Assembly: GCF_029212575.1 (NCBI RefSeq)
Contig: NZ_JARGPK010000021.1
Location: 1-64,000, forward strand
Origin: Antarcticimicrobium sp.
Lineage (GTDB): Bacteria; Pseudomonadota; Alphaproteobacteria; Rhodobacterales; Rhodobacteraceae
Reading direction: 5' to 3'
DNA: 64,000 nucleotides
Below the pieces are notes generated by a model. The model searched no databases and was not told the origin of the DNA. It worked only from the letters and a program-made list of their open reading frames with translations. Every line of letters begins with the position of its first letter. Position 1 is the stretch's first letter. The translations under genes were made by a program, and so were the position numbers. Shown here in pieces: positions 6,843-15,558 of the stretch.

Positions 6843-7953
6843 TATGCTGTCCAGCGAACAAGACGATCTTCGCCTGCTGCGCGAGAGTGCCCGCATGCTT
6901 TTTGAGCGGGCTGGCGGAAGTGGAAGAGCCAGAAAACTGCGTGATGCAGGGGGCGACTTTGACCCGGAGATGGTCCGGGAATTGGCCGAGGCCGGCGTTT
7001 TTGGCGTAGCGGTGCCCGAAGACAACGGAGGTCTCGGCATGGGGCTGGCCGCCGGGGGTATCATCGCCGGAGAGGTCGGTCGCGTGATTGCCCCGGAACC
7101 GGTCGTGTTGACGATCGGTCTGAGCCTCGGTCTTCTGCGCCGCCTTTGCCCGGATCATCCGAAGGTGCCACAACTCATCAGCGGCGAAACTGTGCTGGCG
7201 GTTGCCTGGCAGGAACGCGGCCCGGGCGGAGCGCCCGCCGATGCGACCTGCCGATACGCAGGCGGAAAGCTGACCGGCGCCAAGGCTTGGGTGGTCGGCG
7301 CGGCCGGATCGCAAGGGTTCCTTGTTGTGGCCCAGGGAGACGATGGTCAGGTTCTGGTATTGGTCGAGGCAAACGCGGACGGGTTCGTCATCAACAAGCG
7401 TGCGCAAGCCGATGGCAGTTCCTTGGGCGAGCTTTCGTTTTCGGGAACCCCGGCCGCCGAACTGGCCAGCGGAAGAGCGGTTCAGGACGCGCTGGCCGAG
7501 GCTGTCGTCGATGCAACGGCGCTTGCCGCCGCCGAGCTTGTCGGCCTGAGCGAGCGCGCCTTCGAGATCACGCTCGATTACATCAAGACGCGGGAGCAGT
7601 TCGACAAGCCGATCGGGTCATTCCAGGTCATCCAGCACCGTGCCGTCGACCTTCACGTGATGTGCGAGGTCGCGCAGGCAGGCGTCGGCGAAGCTCTGGC
7701 GCAGATGGACGGCGAAACGGATCCGAAGATCCGCGCCCGGTTGGCCAGCCGGGCCAAGGCACGGGCCGTCACAGCGGCCAAGAAACTTACCCGCGATGCC
7801 ATCCAGTTGCACGGCGCGGTCGGTTATACGGATGAGTTCGATGTCGGGCTCTACCTGAACCGGGCCTTGGTCCTGTCGGCCTGGCTGGGCGACGACGCTT
7901 ATCACCGGCGGCTTTGGTTCGAGGCACGCGAAGAAGAGGGGGCCGCACAATGA
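6829..7953 (+). CDS. Acyl-CoA dehydrogenase, subunit of a heteromeric pair (short type)
   Basis: A 374-residue ACAD-fold protein with the C-terminal domain motif YIKTREQFDKPIGSFQVIQH and then IQLHGAVGYTDEFDVGLYLN. The C-terminus (LGDDAYHRRLW) lacks the EGT/GGS-type end, and the N-terminal and middle domains diverge from classical ACADs. This fits the smaller subunit of alpha2beta2 ACADs such as ChsE1/ChsE2 of cholesterol degradation. The next gene (ATGA overlap) is the complementary long type, so the two probably form one enzyme. An alternative ATG lies at 6844, after the upstream stop. Electrons would go to ETF. Confidence 0.87.
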   Translation: MTSTDMLSSEQDDLRLLRESARMLFERAGGSGRARKLRDAGGDFDPEMVRELAEAGVFGVAVPEDNGGLGMGLAAGGIIAGEVGRVIAPEPVVLTIGLSLGLLRRLCPDHPKVPQLISGETVLAVAWQERGPGGAPADATCRYAGGKLTGAKAWVVGAAGSQGFLVVAQGDDGQVLVLVEANADGFVINKRAQADGSSLGELSFSGTPAAELASGRAVQDALAEAVVDATALAAAELVGLSERAFEITLDYIKTREQFDKPIGSFQVIQHRAVDLHVMCEVAQAGVGEALAQMDGETDPKIRARLASRAKARAVTAAKKLTRDAIQLHGAVGYTDEFDVGLYLNRALVLSAWLGDDAYHRRLWFEAREEEGAAQ

Positions 7954-9101
7954 ACGACTGGAACGCAATGACCGATGCAGAGTTCCGCAAGGAGGTGCGC
8001 CAGTTCTTCGAGGCCGAATACCCCGAAGAGCTGCGCCATCTGCCACACCGCCCGAAATTCGCCGAGATCGAGCATTGGCATCGCAAGCTGCACGCCAAGG
8101 GCTGGGTCGCGCCGGCCTGGCCCGCGGAATATGGTGGCATGGGGCTGAACGCCGCCAAGCTACTGATTTTCTACGAAGAGCAGCAACGCTGGGGCGTCAA
8201 TCGTGGCCGCGATATGGGCGTGCAGATGGTCGGCCCTCTGATCATCAAGTTCGGCACCCAGGAACAAAAAGACTATTGGCTGCCACGTATCCTGAGTTGC
8301 GAAGACATCTGGTGCCAGGGCTATTCCGAGCCTGGCGCCGGGTCCGATCTGGCCAACCTGCGCACACGCGCAGAGATCGATGGTGACGAATTCGTCATAA
8401 ACGGACAGAAGATTTGGACCACGATGGCGCATGACGCCACGCATATCTTCATGTTGGTCCGTACCAATCCGGATGCCCCCAAAAAACAGCAGGGGATCAG
8501 TTTCCTGCTTGCGCCGATGGATCAGTCCGGTGTCGACGTGCGCACAATCACCACCCTGTCGGGCGAGACTGAGTTTTGCGAAGTTTTCTTCGACAATGCC
8601 CGCACGCCGCGGGCGAATCTGGTCGGCGAGCTGAACAAGGGCTGGACAATGGCCAAGGCGCTCTTGAGCTTTGAACGCATCTTCATCGGCTCGCCAAGTC
8701 TGGCCCAGAACGCTCTGGGGCAGCTGGAAAGCTTTGCCCGTGGCCGTGGCGCTTTCGACGATCCGGTGTTCCGCGACCGTTTTGCTCAGGCCGCGCTCGA
8801 TGTTGAAGATCACGCCGCGCTATACGCCCGTTTTGCCGACCAGCTCAAGCGAGGCGAAACGCTTGGGGCGGATGTCTCGATGCTCAAGATCTGGGTGACT
8901 GAGTGCTTTCAGCGCATTACCGAACTGATGATCGAAGCTGCCGGCCCCGATGGCGGCACCATCGGGCCACTTCAGGTCGGCAACATAAGTGTCGATGTCC
9001 TTGCGAGCTTTTACAAGGCCAGACCGACGACGATCTATGGTGGATCGAACGAAATCCAACGCAACATCCTGTCCAAGGCAGTCCTCGGACTGCCTGGCTG
9101 A
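7950..9101 (+). CDS. Acyl-CoA dehydrogenase, catalytic subunit of a heteromeric pair
   Basis: 383 residues from ATG at 7950 (ATGA overlap with the preceding ACAD). It has the FAD/substrate signature WCQGYSEPGAGSDLANL, KIWTTMAH, and the end motif TIYGGSNEIQRNILSK. The MCAD-type Glu (EGT) is replaced by GGS. A Glu in ALLSFERIFIG (Glu242) is at the isovaleryl-CoA-dehydrogenase position and probably serves as catalytic base. It belongs to the FadE29-like group acting on branched or steroid-like acyl-CoAs and likely partners the 6829 product. Confidence 0.88.
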   Translation: MNDWNAMTDAEFRKEVRQFFEAEYPEELRHLPHRPKFAEIEHWHRKLHAKGWVAPAWPAEYGGMGLNAAKLLIFYEEQQRWGVNRGRDMGVQMVGPLIIKFGTQEQKDYWLPRILSCEDIWCQGYSEPGAGSDLANLRTRAEIDGDEFVINGQKIWTTMAHDATHIFMLVRTNPDAPKKQQGISFLLAPMDQSGVDVRTITTLSGETEFCEVFFDNARTPRANLVGELNKGWTMAKALLSFERIFIGSPSLAQNALGQLESFARGRGAFDDPVFRDRFAQAALDVEDHAALYARFADQLKRGETLGADVSMLKIWVTECFQRITELMIEAAGPDGGTIGPLQVGNISVDVLASFYKARPTTIYGGSNEIQRNILSKAVLGLPG

Positions 9102-9128
9102 ACCCATACCCTGAGGAGGAAAAGAACT

Positions 9129-9938
9129 GTGTCAGAGCGTTATGCAAAGTACGACAAACTGAAATTTGACTACCCGGCGGATCGCGTTTTGCGGATCACT
9201 TTTGACCGCCCTGAGTCCTTCAATTCCGTGGATGCGGAAACCCACACCCAGATGACGGATATGTGGATCGATATCGACCGCGACCCGGACATCAACGCGG
9301 TCATCGTGACCGGCGCGGGAAAGGCGTTTTCGGCGGGCGGTGATTTCAGCCTGATCGAAAACATGATCGGCAATTCGCATGAAATCATGAAGACGTGGAA
9401 AGAAGCCAAGGACCTCGTCTACAATATCGTCAACTGCAACAAGCCGATCATTTCCGCGATCAACGGCCCTGCGGCCGGGGCGGGCCTTGTGGTTGCCATT
9501 CTTGCCGACATCTCGATCGCCGGGAAGAAGGCCAAGATTGTCGATGGCCACCCGCGGCTGGGTGTTGCCGCTGGCGATGTCGCGGCGATCATCTGGCCGC
9601 TGCTGACCTCGATGGCCAAGGCGAAGTACTATCTGATGACCTGCAAACCGGTGTCGGGCGAAGAGGCCGAGCGCATCGGCCTTGTGTCAATGTGCGTCGA
9701 AGATGACGAGCTGCAGCAGATCGCCTTGGACACGGCCGTCGAACTGGCCAACGGGTCGCAAAGCGCGATCCGCTGGACCAAGTATTCGCTGAACAACTGG
9801 TTGCGTCAGGCCGGTCCGATCTTCGATGCCTCGACCGCGCTGGAAATGCTTGGCTTCATGAGCGAGGACGTCAAAGAAGGTGTGCTGTCGCACCGCGAGA
9901 AGCGCGCACCGAACTTCCGCAAGGACTGCCCGCTTTAA
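9129..9938 (+). CDS. Crotonase-fold enzyme, possibly a C-C bond hydrolase (annotated type: enoyl-CoA hydratase)
   Basis: A 269-residue crotonase protein ([13 protein letters not shown] oxyanion-hole region, [17 protein letters not shown]). Both hydratase glutamates are missing: the first is replaced in AGAGLVV and the second by His in [13 protein letters not shown]. His141 and Asp150 lie nine residues apart, and His39 lies upstream. As I recall, 6-oxocamphor hydrolase uses His145/Asp154 with the same spacing and His45. That suggests hydrolytic retro-Claisen cleavage of a beta-diketone, although this is inference. GTG start at 9129 with GAGGAGGAAAAG before it. It sits between the ACAD pair and a PaaK-like gene. 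Confidence 0.83.
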   Translation: MSERYAKYDKLKFDYPADRVLRITFDRPESFNSVDAETHTQMTDMWIDIDRDPDINAVIVTGAGKAFSAGGDFSLIENMIGNSHEIMKTWKEAKDLVYNIVNCNKPIISAINGPAAGAGLVVAILADISIAGKKAKIVDGHPRLGVAAGDVAAIIWPLLTSMAKAKYYLMTCKPVSGEEAERIGLVSMCVEDDELQQIALDTAVELANGSQSAIRWTKYSLNNWLRQAGPIFDASTALEMLGFMSEDVKEGVLSHREKRAPNFRKDCPL

Positions 9939-9959
9939 AGTCTGATCGGACGAGGAGGC

Positions 9960-11162
9960 ATGGACATGTCTGAAGATATTTATCGAGATATAGCTCAAGC
10001 CTATGCCGATGCGGCCGAAAAGGCATCTGGCCTCAAATCGCGGTTTACGGCTGCCGGATTCGATCCGGCAGCCGTCACGTCGTTGGCGGACCTGTCGCGG
10101 CTGCCAGTGATGAAGAAGGAAGAGCTTCTGAAGATCCAGCGTGATAACCCGCCTTTTGGCGGGTTCCTCGCCTCTGGTCTGAAGGATGTCGGGCGGATCT
10201 ACGTGTCCCCCGGCCCGATCTTCGAACCGGCACTTTCGGGCGGTGGCGGCCACGGCCTTGACCTGCTGTTCAAGGCGGCCGGGGTGGGGCCGGGGGATAT
10301 CATCCTGAACACCTGGAGGTATCATCTGGTGCCGGCAGGCTTGCTGTTCGACGAAGCGGCACAGTCCGTCGGGGCCACGGTGATCCCCGGCGGTGTCGGC
10401 AATACCGAGCTTCAGGCCCAGATCATCGTTGAAACCGGTGTGACTTCAATCTGCGCCTCGACCGCGTTTTTCCTGACGCTGGCGGACAAGGTGATTGAAA
10501 CCTATGGCCGGGATGCTTGGACGGTGAAAACCGCCTTCCTCGGCGGTGAGATGGGCGACTGGATGGCCAAGCGCCGCCGGATCGAGGCCGATTATGGCGT
10601 GTCCACCTGGGCCGCCTATGCCACCGCCGATCTGGGCCTTGTCGCCTATGAGGATGGCGGCGAAGGCTATCTGGTTCATCCCGACCGCGTGGTGCAGATC
10701 TGCGATCCGATCAGTGGCGAGCAGGTAGCCCATGGCGAACCGGGCGAGGTTGTCGTGACCGCGCGCGATGCCAGTTGGCCGATGATCCGGTTCGGCACCG
10801 GCGACAGCGCCTTTGCTCTGGAAAGCAATGAAGATGGCAGTGTCGGCCGCATTTCTGCGTTGCAGGGCCGGGTCGGCGCGGCGGTCAAAGTGCGCGAGAT
10901 CTTCGTCTATCCCCGCGTGATCGAAGAAGTCGTGATCGTGACGCCAGGCGCAAAGGCCGCGCAGGCCGTGGTGACGCGCGAAAGTGACCGTGACATGATC
11001 CGGCTTTCGCTTGTGCTGGAAGACGGCGCCGACGCCTCAGCTGCGGAAACAGCCGCAGCAGAGGCCTTCAAATTGCATGCCAGGATCCGTGCCGACGCGG
11101 TGAGCGTTGTTGCGGAACTGCCCGAGAATGCAGAACTGATCATCAACCAAAAAGACGGCTGA
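9960..11162 (+). CDS. PaaK-like (phenylacetate-CoA ligase family) protein lacking the ATP P-loop
   Basis: A 400-residue protein similar to the PaaK/F390-synthetase branch of adenylate-forming enzymes (SLADLSRLPVMKKEELLKIQ near the N-terminus, RFGTGDSAFAL, then REIFVYPRVIEEVV at the C-terminal domain). Where PaaK has SSGTTG, this protein has YVSPGPIFEPALSGGGGHG, so the nucleotide P-loop is not conserved. It may bind an acyl-CoA without adenylating it, use a modified ATP site, or be a CoA-transferring relative. ATG at 9960 follows CGAGGAGGC. It is the last gene before a terminator. Confidence 0.75.
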   Translation: MDMSEDIYRDIAQAYADAAEKASGLKSRFTAAGFDPAAVTSLADLSRLPVMKKEELLKIQRDNPPFGGFLASGLKDVGRIYVSPGPIFEPALSGGGGHGLDLLFKAAGVGPGDIILNTWRYHLVPAGLLFDEAAQSVGATVIPGGVGNTELQAQIIVETGVTSICASTAFFLTLADKVIETYGRDAWTVKTAFLGGEMGDWMAKRRRIEADYGVSTWAAYATADLGLVAYEDGGEGYLVHPDRVVQICDPISGEQVAHGEPGEVVVTARDASWPMIRFGTGDSAFALESNEDGSVGRISALQGRVGAAVKVREIFVYPRVIEEVVIVTPGAKAAQAVVTRESDRDMIRLSLVLEDGADASAAETAAAEAFKLHARIRADAVSVVAELPENAELIINQKDG

Positions 11163-11202
11163 GATCGCTTCTCAGTCATCTGCGATAGTGGCAGGATCAG
11201 AT

Positions 11203-11231
11203 GGGCGGCTGGGCAACTTGCCGCCCTTTTT
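11203..11231 (+). terminator. Rho-independent terminator of the 5677-11162 operon
   Basis: A GGGCGGC/GCCGCCC stem (11203-11209 and 11220-11226) with a 10-base loop and five T. It lies between the PaaK-like gene and the convergent flavin oxidoreductase gene. Confidence 0.8.
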
Positions 11232-11233
11232 CG

Positions 11234-12199
11234 TCAGGCGCAGAGCCCATCTTTGGCGGCATGGTATTCCCGGACGAGACGGTCAACATAGTCCGCTGTC
11301 GTCGTCACCGCGCCGACCGCACCGATCCCCTGACCGCTGCCCCAAATGTCGCGCCAAGCCTTCGGGCGGATGTCGCCGGTGGCCAAATTCAATTTGTTGC
11401 CGTCACCGGTCAGGTTGTCAGGATCAAGCCCAACCGCCCGGACCGACGGTTTGAGATAATTGGCGTTCACGCCGCTGAAATGGCTGGTGTAGAGAATGTC
11501 GTCCGCGCCGCTGTCAACGATCATCTGCTTGTAATCCTCCGAGGCGACGGCTTCGGTCGTCGCGATGAAGGGCGACCCGATATAAGCAAAGTCGGCGCCC
11601 ATGGCCTGCGCGCCCAGTACGGAGCTTCCGGTGGCGATGGATCCCGACAGGGCCAGCGGACCGTCGAACCATTCGCGGATCTCCTGAACCAGCGCAAAGG
11701 GCGACAGGGCACCCGCATGGCCACCCGCCCCGGCGCAGACCGCGATCAGTCCGTCAGCCCCCTTGTCGATGGCCTTCCTGGCAAACCGGTTGTTGATCAC
11801 GTCGTGCAGCACGGTGCCGCCGCAATCATGTGCCGCCTGGTTCACGTCTTCGCGTGCGCCCATCGAAGTGATCCAGACTGGCACCTTCCAACGGGCACAT
11901 ATCTCGACGTCGCGTTCGACCCGATCATTCGAGCGGTGCACGATCTGGTTGACCGCAAAGGGCGCGGCGGGCCGGTCGGGATTGGCCTGATTATGTGCGT
12001 CGAGCTCTTCGGTGATGCGTTTGAGCCAAGCTTCAAGCAGGGGGGGCTCGCCGTCTTTTTCGCGTGCGTTCAGGGCGGGAAAACTGCCGATCACGCCGGC
12101 TTTGCATTGAGCGATGACAAGGTCGGGCCCGGATACCAGGAACATTGGAGAGCAGATCACGGGCAGGCGCAGATGGCCGAGAAGAGTGTCGGAATACAT
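11234..12199 (-). CDS. NAD(P)H-dependent flavin oxidoreductase, nitronate monooxygenase-like
   Basis: A 321-residue TIM-barrel FMN protein of the nitronate monooxygenase/2-nitropropane dioxygenase family. The motifs are CSPMFLVSGPDLVIAQCKAG at the N-terminus, CAGAGGHAG (catalytic His region) and the FMN-phosphate segment ALSGSIATG...GADFAYIGSPFIAT. A DIWGSGQGIGAV stretch lies near the C-terminus. The same family includes IpdC of steroid C/D-ring degradation, so with the IpdAB-like pair in this window it could reduce or desaturate a cyclic CoA ester. That link is inferred. It is a single-gene unit on the minus strand, diverging from the 12416 operon. Confidence 0.85.
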   Translation of the reverse strand: MYSDTLLGHLRLPVICSPMFLVSGPDLVIAQCKAGVIGSFPALNAREKDGEPPLLEAWLKRITEELDAHNQANPDRPAAPFAVNQIVHRSNDRVERDVEICARWKVPVWITSMGAREDVNQAAHDCGGTVLHDVINNRFARKAIDKGADGLIAVCAGAGGHAGALSPFALVQEIREWFDGPLALSGSIATGSSVLGAQAMGADFAYIGSPFIATTEAVASEDYKQMIVDSGADDILYTSHFSGVNANYLKPSVRAVGLDPDNLTGDGNKLNLATGDIRPKAWRDIWGSGQGIGAVGAVTTTADYVDRLVREYHAAKDGLCA

Positions 12200-12415
12200 G
12201 GTTTCGGTCTCTTTGCTGTTTCATCAGGACGTTGCGCGGAGCCGCCGCCAGCGCATCTCTGGCCAGATCGAAACACCGCGGCCCTGAGACCGCAACGGAA
12301 AAAACGGGCGGCATCCATTTAACACAAGTCTGTTTTCCGGCGCTGACCTATAGCTTGTTGGCACAACCCGCCTTTAGCGTGTTCCCAGGAGATCCATTTC
12401 CGGGAGGAGGAAGCG

Positions 12416-13186
12416 GTGCCCTTGCTTTACAAATGCTCAGAGGGTGTCGGTCGGATGACGTTCGACTTCCCCGAGAAGAAGAATGCGCTCGACCAGGCCG
12501 CGCGCAAGGAGATGGAGCGCATCGTCACGGAAGTGCGCGATGACGACCGTGTCCGCGCGCTGCTGATCACCGGAACCGGTGGCGCGTTTTGCGCGGGCGG
12601 TGACATCAACACCTTTGCCGGCGCGTCGCCAACCGCAATGCGCGACCGCATGAAGCAACAACACCGCGTCACCCGGATGCTCTATGATCTTGAAAAACCG
12701 GTGGTTGCAGCGGTTGCGGGGCCTGCATTTGGTGTGGGGTTCAATATCGCGCTTCTGGCCGACGTGATCCTCGCCGCACCCTCGGCCCGGTTCTGCCAGG
12801 CCTATGCGCGGGTGGCGATCGTGCCCGATGGCGGCGGGCTTTACCTGCTGTCGCGGGTGGTTGGCACACAGCGCGCCAAGGCCATGTTCATGACCGCCCA
12901 GGTGATCGGCGCGCAGGAGGCGTGCGATCTGGGGATCGTCCATGCAATTCACGACGAAGACGCGCTGGAGGCGGAAGCCGCTGCACTTGCCACGCGTCTG
13001 GCCGACGGGCCGACCCGTGCTTTCGGGCTGGGAAAGGCGATGCTGAACCGCGGCATGGATTGCGACTTTGCCACCTATCTTGAGATCGAGGCCACCGCCG
13101 AGGCCTTTATCATGCAGACCGAGGATCATCGCGAAGCCGTGGCTGCCTTCAGGGAAAAGCGCAAACCGTGCTTTAGCGGCACATGA
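12416..13186 (+). CDS. Enoyl-CoA hydratase/isomerase, PaaG-like
   Basis: A 256-residue crotonase-fold protein. It has the oxyanion-hole segment ITGTGGAFCAGGDINTF and AGPAFGVGFNIALLADV. The two hydratase glutamates are absent, but ARVAIVPDGGGLYLL contains Asp138 at the position of the catalytic Asp of PaaG-type 2,3-dehydroadipyl-CoA or epoxyphenylacetyl-CoA isomerases. A double-bond isomerase or ring-opening role is therefore more likely than simple hydration. GTG start at 12416 is preceded by GGGAGGAGGAAG. First gene of the 12416-20591 operon, with ATGA overlap into the CoA-transferase. Confidence 0.85.
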   Translation: MPLLYKCSEGVGRMTFDFPEKKNALDQAARKEMERIVTEVRDDDRVRALLITGTGGAFCAGGDINTFAGASPTAMRDRMKQQHRVTRMLYDLEKPVVAAVAGPAFGVGFNIALLADVILAAPSARFCQAYARVAIVPDGGGLYLLSRVVGTQRAKAMFMTAQVIGAQEACDLGIVHAIHDEDALEAEAAALATRLADGPTRAFGLGKAMLNRGMDCDFATYLEIEATAEAFIMQTEDHREAVAAFREKRKPCFSGT

Positions 13187-14373
13187 CCGCGGCGGCAGCG
13201 GGCGGCCCTCTGACTGGGCTCAAAGTGGTTGATCTGGGTCAGGTTTATCTGGGGCCCTATTGCGGGCTGATGTTCGCGCTCATGGGCGCCGAGGTCATCA
13301 AGGTGGAGCCGCCCGGCGGTGACAGCATTCGCGGCATCGCGGGCGGACGCGAAAACCCGGCGGCGATGATGCTGAATTCCAGCAAACAAAGCGTGGTGCT
13401 TGATCTCCAGTCGGAGGAAGGGCGCTCCGCGCTGCTGGCGCTGGCGGATACCGCCGACGTGTTGATCGAGAATTCCCGGCCCGGTACGATGGAAAAACTG
13501 GGTATCGGGTGGGAGACGCTCTCGGCTCGCAATCCGCGCCTGGTCATGGGGTCGGGCAAGGGCTACGCCGCCGATTCCGTTTACCGCGATGCACCGGCGA
13601 TGGATTTCCCCATTCAGGCGCTGACCGGGCTGATGTCGGTAACCGGGTTTCCTGATGGCTCGCCGGTGAAATGCGGCGCGGCGATCACCGATTTTCTCGG
13701 CGGCGTCCACCTGTTTGGCGGGATCATGGCGGCGCTGCATGCACGCGGCACGACCGGGCGCGGCGACTTCGTTCAAATTGCCATGCAGGACGTGACGCAT
13801 CACGCGCTGGCGTCCAATATCTCCAGCTTCCTGTTGGCACCTGACGGGTTTGCCGACCGTGCCGGCAACAGCCAGGCGGTGCTCAAGGTCGCGCCCTACG
13901 ATCTGTTTCCGGCGCGGGACGGGCAGGTGGCGATCATGTGCCTGAATGATCGCCACTGGCAGCAATTGAGCCGCGCGATGGGGCGCGCCGATCTGGTCGA
14001 GGATCTCGAACTGGCCGAGGGCCCCGCGCGCTGTGCGCGGCGTGCCGAGGTCGATGGCTGGGTCTCGGAATGGACCACGCAGCATAGCCGTGCTGAGATT
14101 TTCGCGGCTTTGAGCGACGCCAGTGTGCCGGGCGCGCCGGTGCGCACCCTGGCCGAGGTGGTTTCGGACGATGACATGCGCACCCGCGGCATGATCCACG
14201 ATCTTCCGCATCCGGATCTGGGCACGGTCCCTGTGCCCGGGTTGCCAATGAAATTTGCACGTCACAACCGCGTGCCCCCCATACCCGCCCCGGCAGCGGG
14301 TGCCGATACGGCACGCGTACTGGGCGCATTGCGCCAGGCCGGGCTTTCCACACTCTCAGAGGACAAAAACTGA
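13183..14373 (+). CDS. Family III CoA-transferase
   Basis: A 396-residue CaiB/BaiF protein with the N-terminal VVDLGQVYLGPYCG...GAEVIKVEPPGGD segment and RDAPAMDFPIQALTG, placing a catalytic Asp at 141. DFLGGVHLFGGIMAALHARG follows as in transferases that exchange CoA with succinyl-CoA or similar donors. Its start overlaps the upstream stop (ATGA), and the ACAD gene starts 2 bases after its stop. It probably activates the acid that the ACAD pair downstream and the DctQMP transporter at the operon end handle. Confidence 0.87.
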   Translation: MTAAAAGGPLTGLKVVDLGQVYLGPYCGLMFALMGAEVIKVEPPGGDSIRGIAGGRENPAAMMLNSSKQSVVLDLQSEEGRSALLALADTADVLIENSRPGTMEKLGIGWETLSARNPRLVMGSGKGYAADSVYRDAPAMDFPIQALTGLMSVTGFPDGSPVKCGAAITDFLGGVHLFGGIMAALHARGTTGRGDFVQIAMQDVTHHALASNISSFLLAPDGFADRAGNSQAVLKVAPYDLFPARDGQVAIMCLNDRHWQQLSRAMGRADLVEDLELAEGPARCARRAEVDGWVSEWTTQHSRAEIFAALSDASVPGAPVRTLAEVVSDDDMRTRGMIHDLPHPDLGTVPVPGLPMKFARHNRVPPIPAPAAGADTARVLGALRQAGLSTLSEDKN

Positions 14374-14374
14374 C

Positions 14375-15553
14375 ATGTTCAAGCTCGATCCGGAACTGGA
14401 AGATTTTCGCTCGGAGGCCCGCAAGCTGGCCGAACGGGAATTCGCCCCAAAGGCCGCCTATTGGGACGACAAAGAGGAATTTCCCGCTGCCAACCGCGAC
14501 AAGCTGGCCGAGCTTGGCTATCTGGGCATGTTCATCCCCGAGGAATACGGCGGCTCCGGCGCGCCGGTGGTGCAGGGCACCGTCTTTCTGGAGGAAATGG
14601 CGCGGGTCTGTTTCAACACCGCGCTGGTCTCGCAGCTTTACCTGAACGGTCCGTCGCGGGCGATCAGCGTTCTGGGCAACGACGAACAGAAAAAGCGGTT
14701 TCTGCCGGACATGGCGGCGGGCAGGAAATTCATCGCCATCGCCATCAGTGAACCCGAGGCGGGGTCCGCGGTCACCGATCTGCGCACCACGGCCACCAAG
14801 GATGGCGACGGCTGGGTGCTGAACGGCAACAAGTGCTGGTCCACCGGCGCCCATGTGGCCGATTTCGCGCTGGTCTTCTGCCGGTTCGGCAAGGCCAGCG
14901 GGGCAAGGGGGATCGGCGCTTTCGTTGTCGATCTGAAGAAACCCGGCGCGCGGATCGGCCACATATCGCTGAAAATGGGCGGTCGGGGCCTGACCGAGGC
15001 CGAGATCATCCTTGAAAACTACAAGGCCGGCCCCGAGGACGTGCTGGTTGAGGGGGATCCGGAAAGCTCGCGCTCCTTCGCGCTGCTGATGAGCAGTTTC
15101 GGCCCCGAGCGTGTGGGCAATGCGGCGATGTGCGTGGGGCTGGCGCAAGGTGCCTTCGAGGCGGCCAAGGAATATTCGGAGATCCGCCATCAGTTTGGCC
15201 GCCCGATCAACGAATTTCAGGGCCTCCAATGGAAGATCGCCGACATGGCGACACAGATCCATGCGGCACGGCTGATGGTCTATCGCGCCGCCACCAACCC
15301 CGCGCCGAACGGCTTTCCCGACCCGATGGATGCAACCATGGCCAAGCTCTACGCCAACGAAATGGCGCAACGGGTCACGAACGAGGCGCTGCAGATCCAC
15401 GGCCACAACGGCTATACGCGTGAATACCCGCTGGAACGCATGGTTCGTGACGCGCGCGGCTTCGCGCTTGGCGGTGGCACCGTTGAGATCCTGCGCAACA
15501 CCATTGCCGCCATGGTCTATGGCCACAGCTTCAACCAACGGCGGGGAGGGTAG
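14375..15553 (+). CDS. Acyl-CoA dehydrogenase (isovaleryl-CoA dehydrogenase-type catalytic Glu)
   Basis: 392 residues from ATG at 14375; a longer in-frame start inside the CoA-transferase gene is not credible. The domains appear in order: GYLGMFIPEEYGGSG, AIAISEPEAGSAVTDL, NKCWSTGAH, then REYPLERMVRDAR and the end motif LGGGTVEILRN. The MCAD-type EGT is GGT here, while SFGPERVGNA supplies Glu245 at the IVD position. It is followed 5 bases later by a paralogue with which it may form a hetero-oligomer. Confidence 0.9.
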   Translation: MFKLDPELEDFRSEARKLAEREFAPKAAYWDDKEEFPAANRDKLAELGYLGMFIPEEYGGSGAPVVQGTVFLEEMARVCFNTALVSQLYLNGPSRAISVLGNDEQKKRFLPDMAAGRKFIAIAISEPEAGSAVTDLRTTATKDGDGWVLNGNKCWSTGAHVADFALVFCRFGKASGARGIGAFVVDLKKPGARIGHISLKMGGRGLTEAEIILENYKAGPEDVLVEGDPESSRSFALLMSSFGPERVGNAAMCVGLAQGAFEAAKEYSEIRHQFGRPINEFQGLQWKIADMATQIHAARLMVYRAATNPAPNGFPDPMDATMAKLYANEMAQRVTNEALQIHGHNGYTREYPLERMVRDARGFALGGGTVEILRNTIAAMVYGHSFNQRRGG

Positions 15554-15558
15554 GGCGC

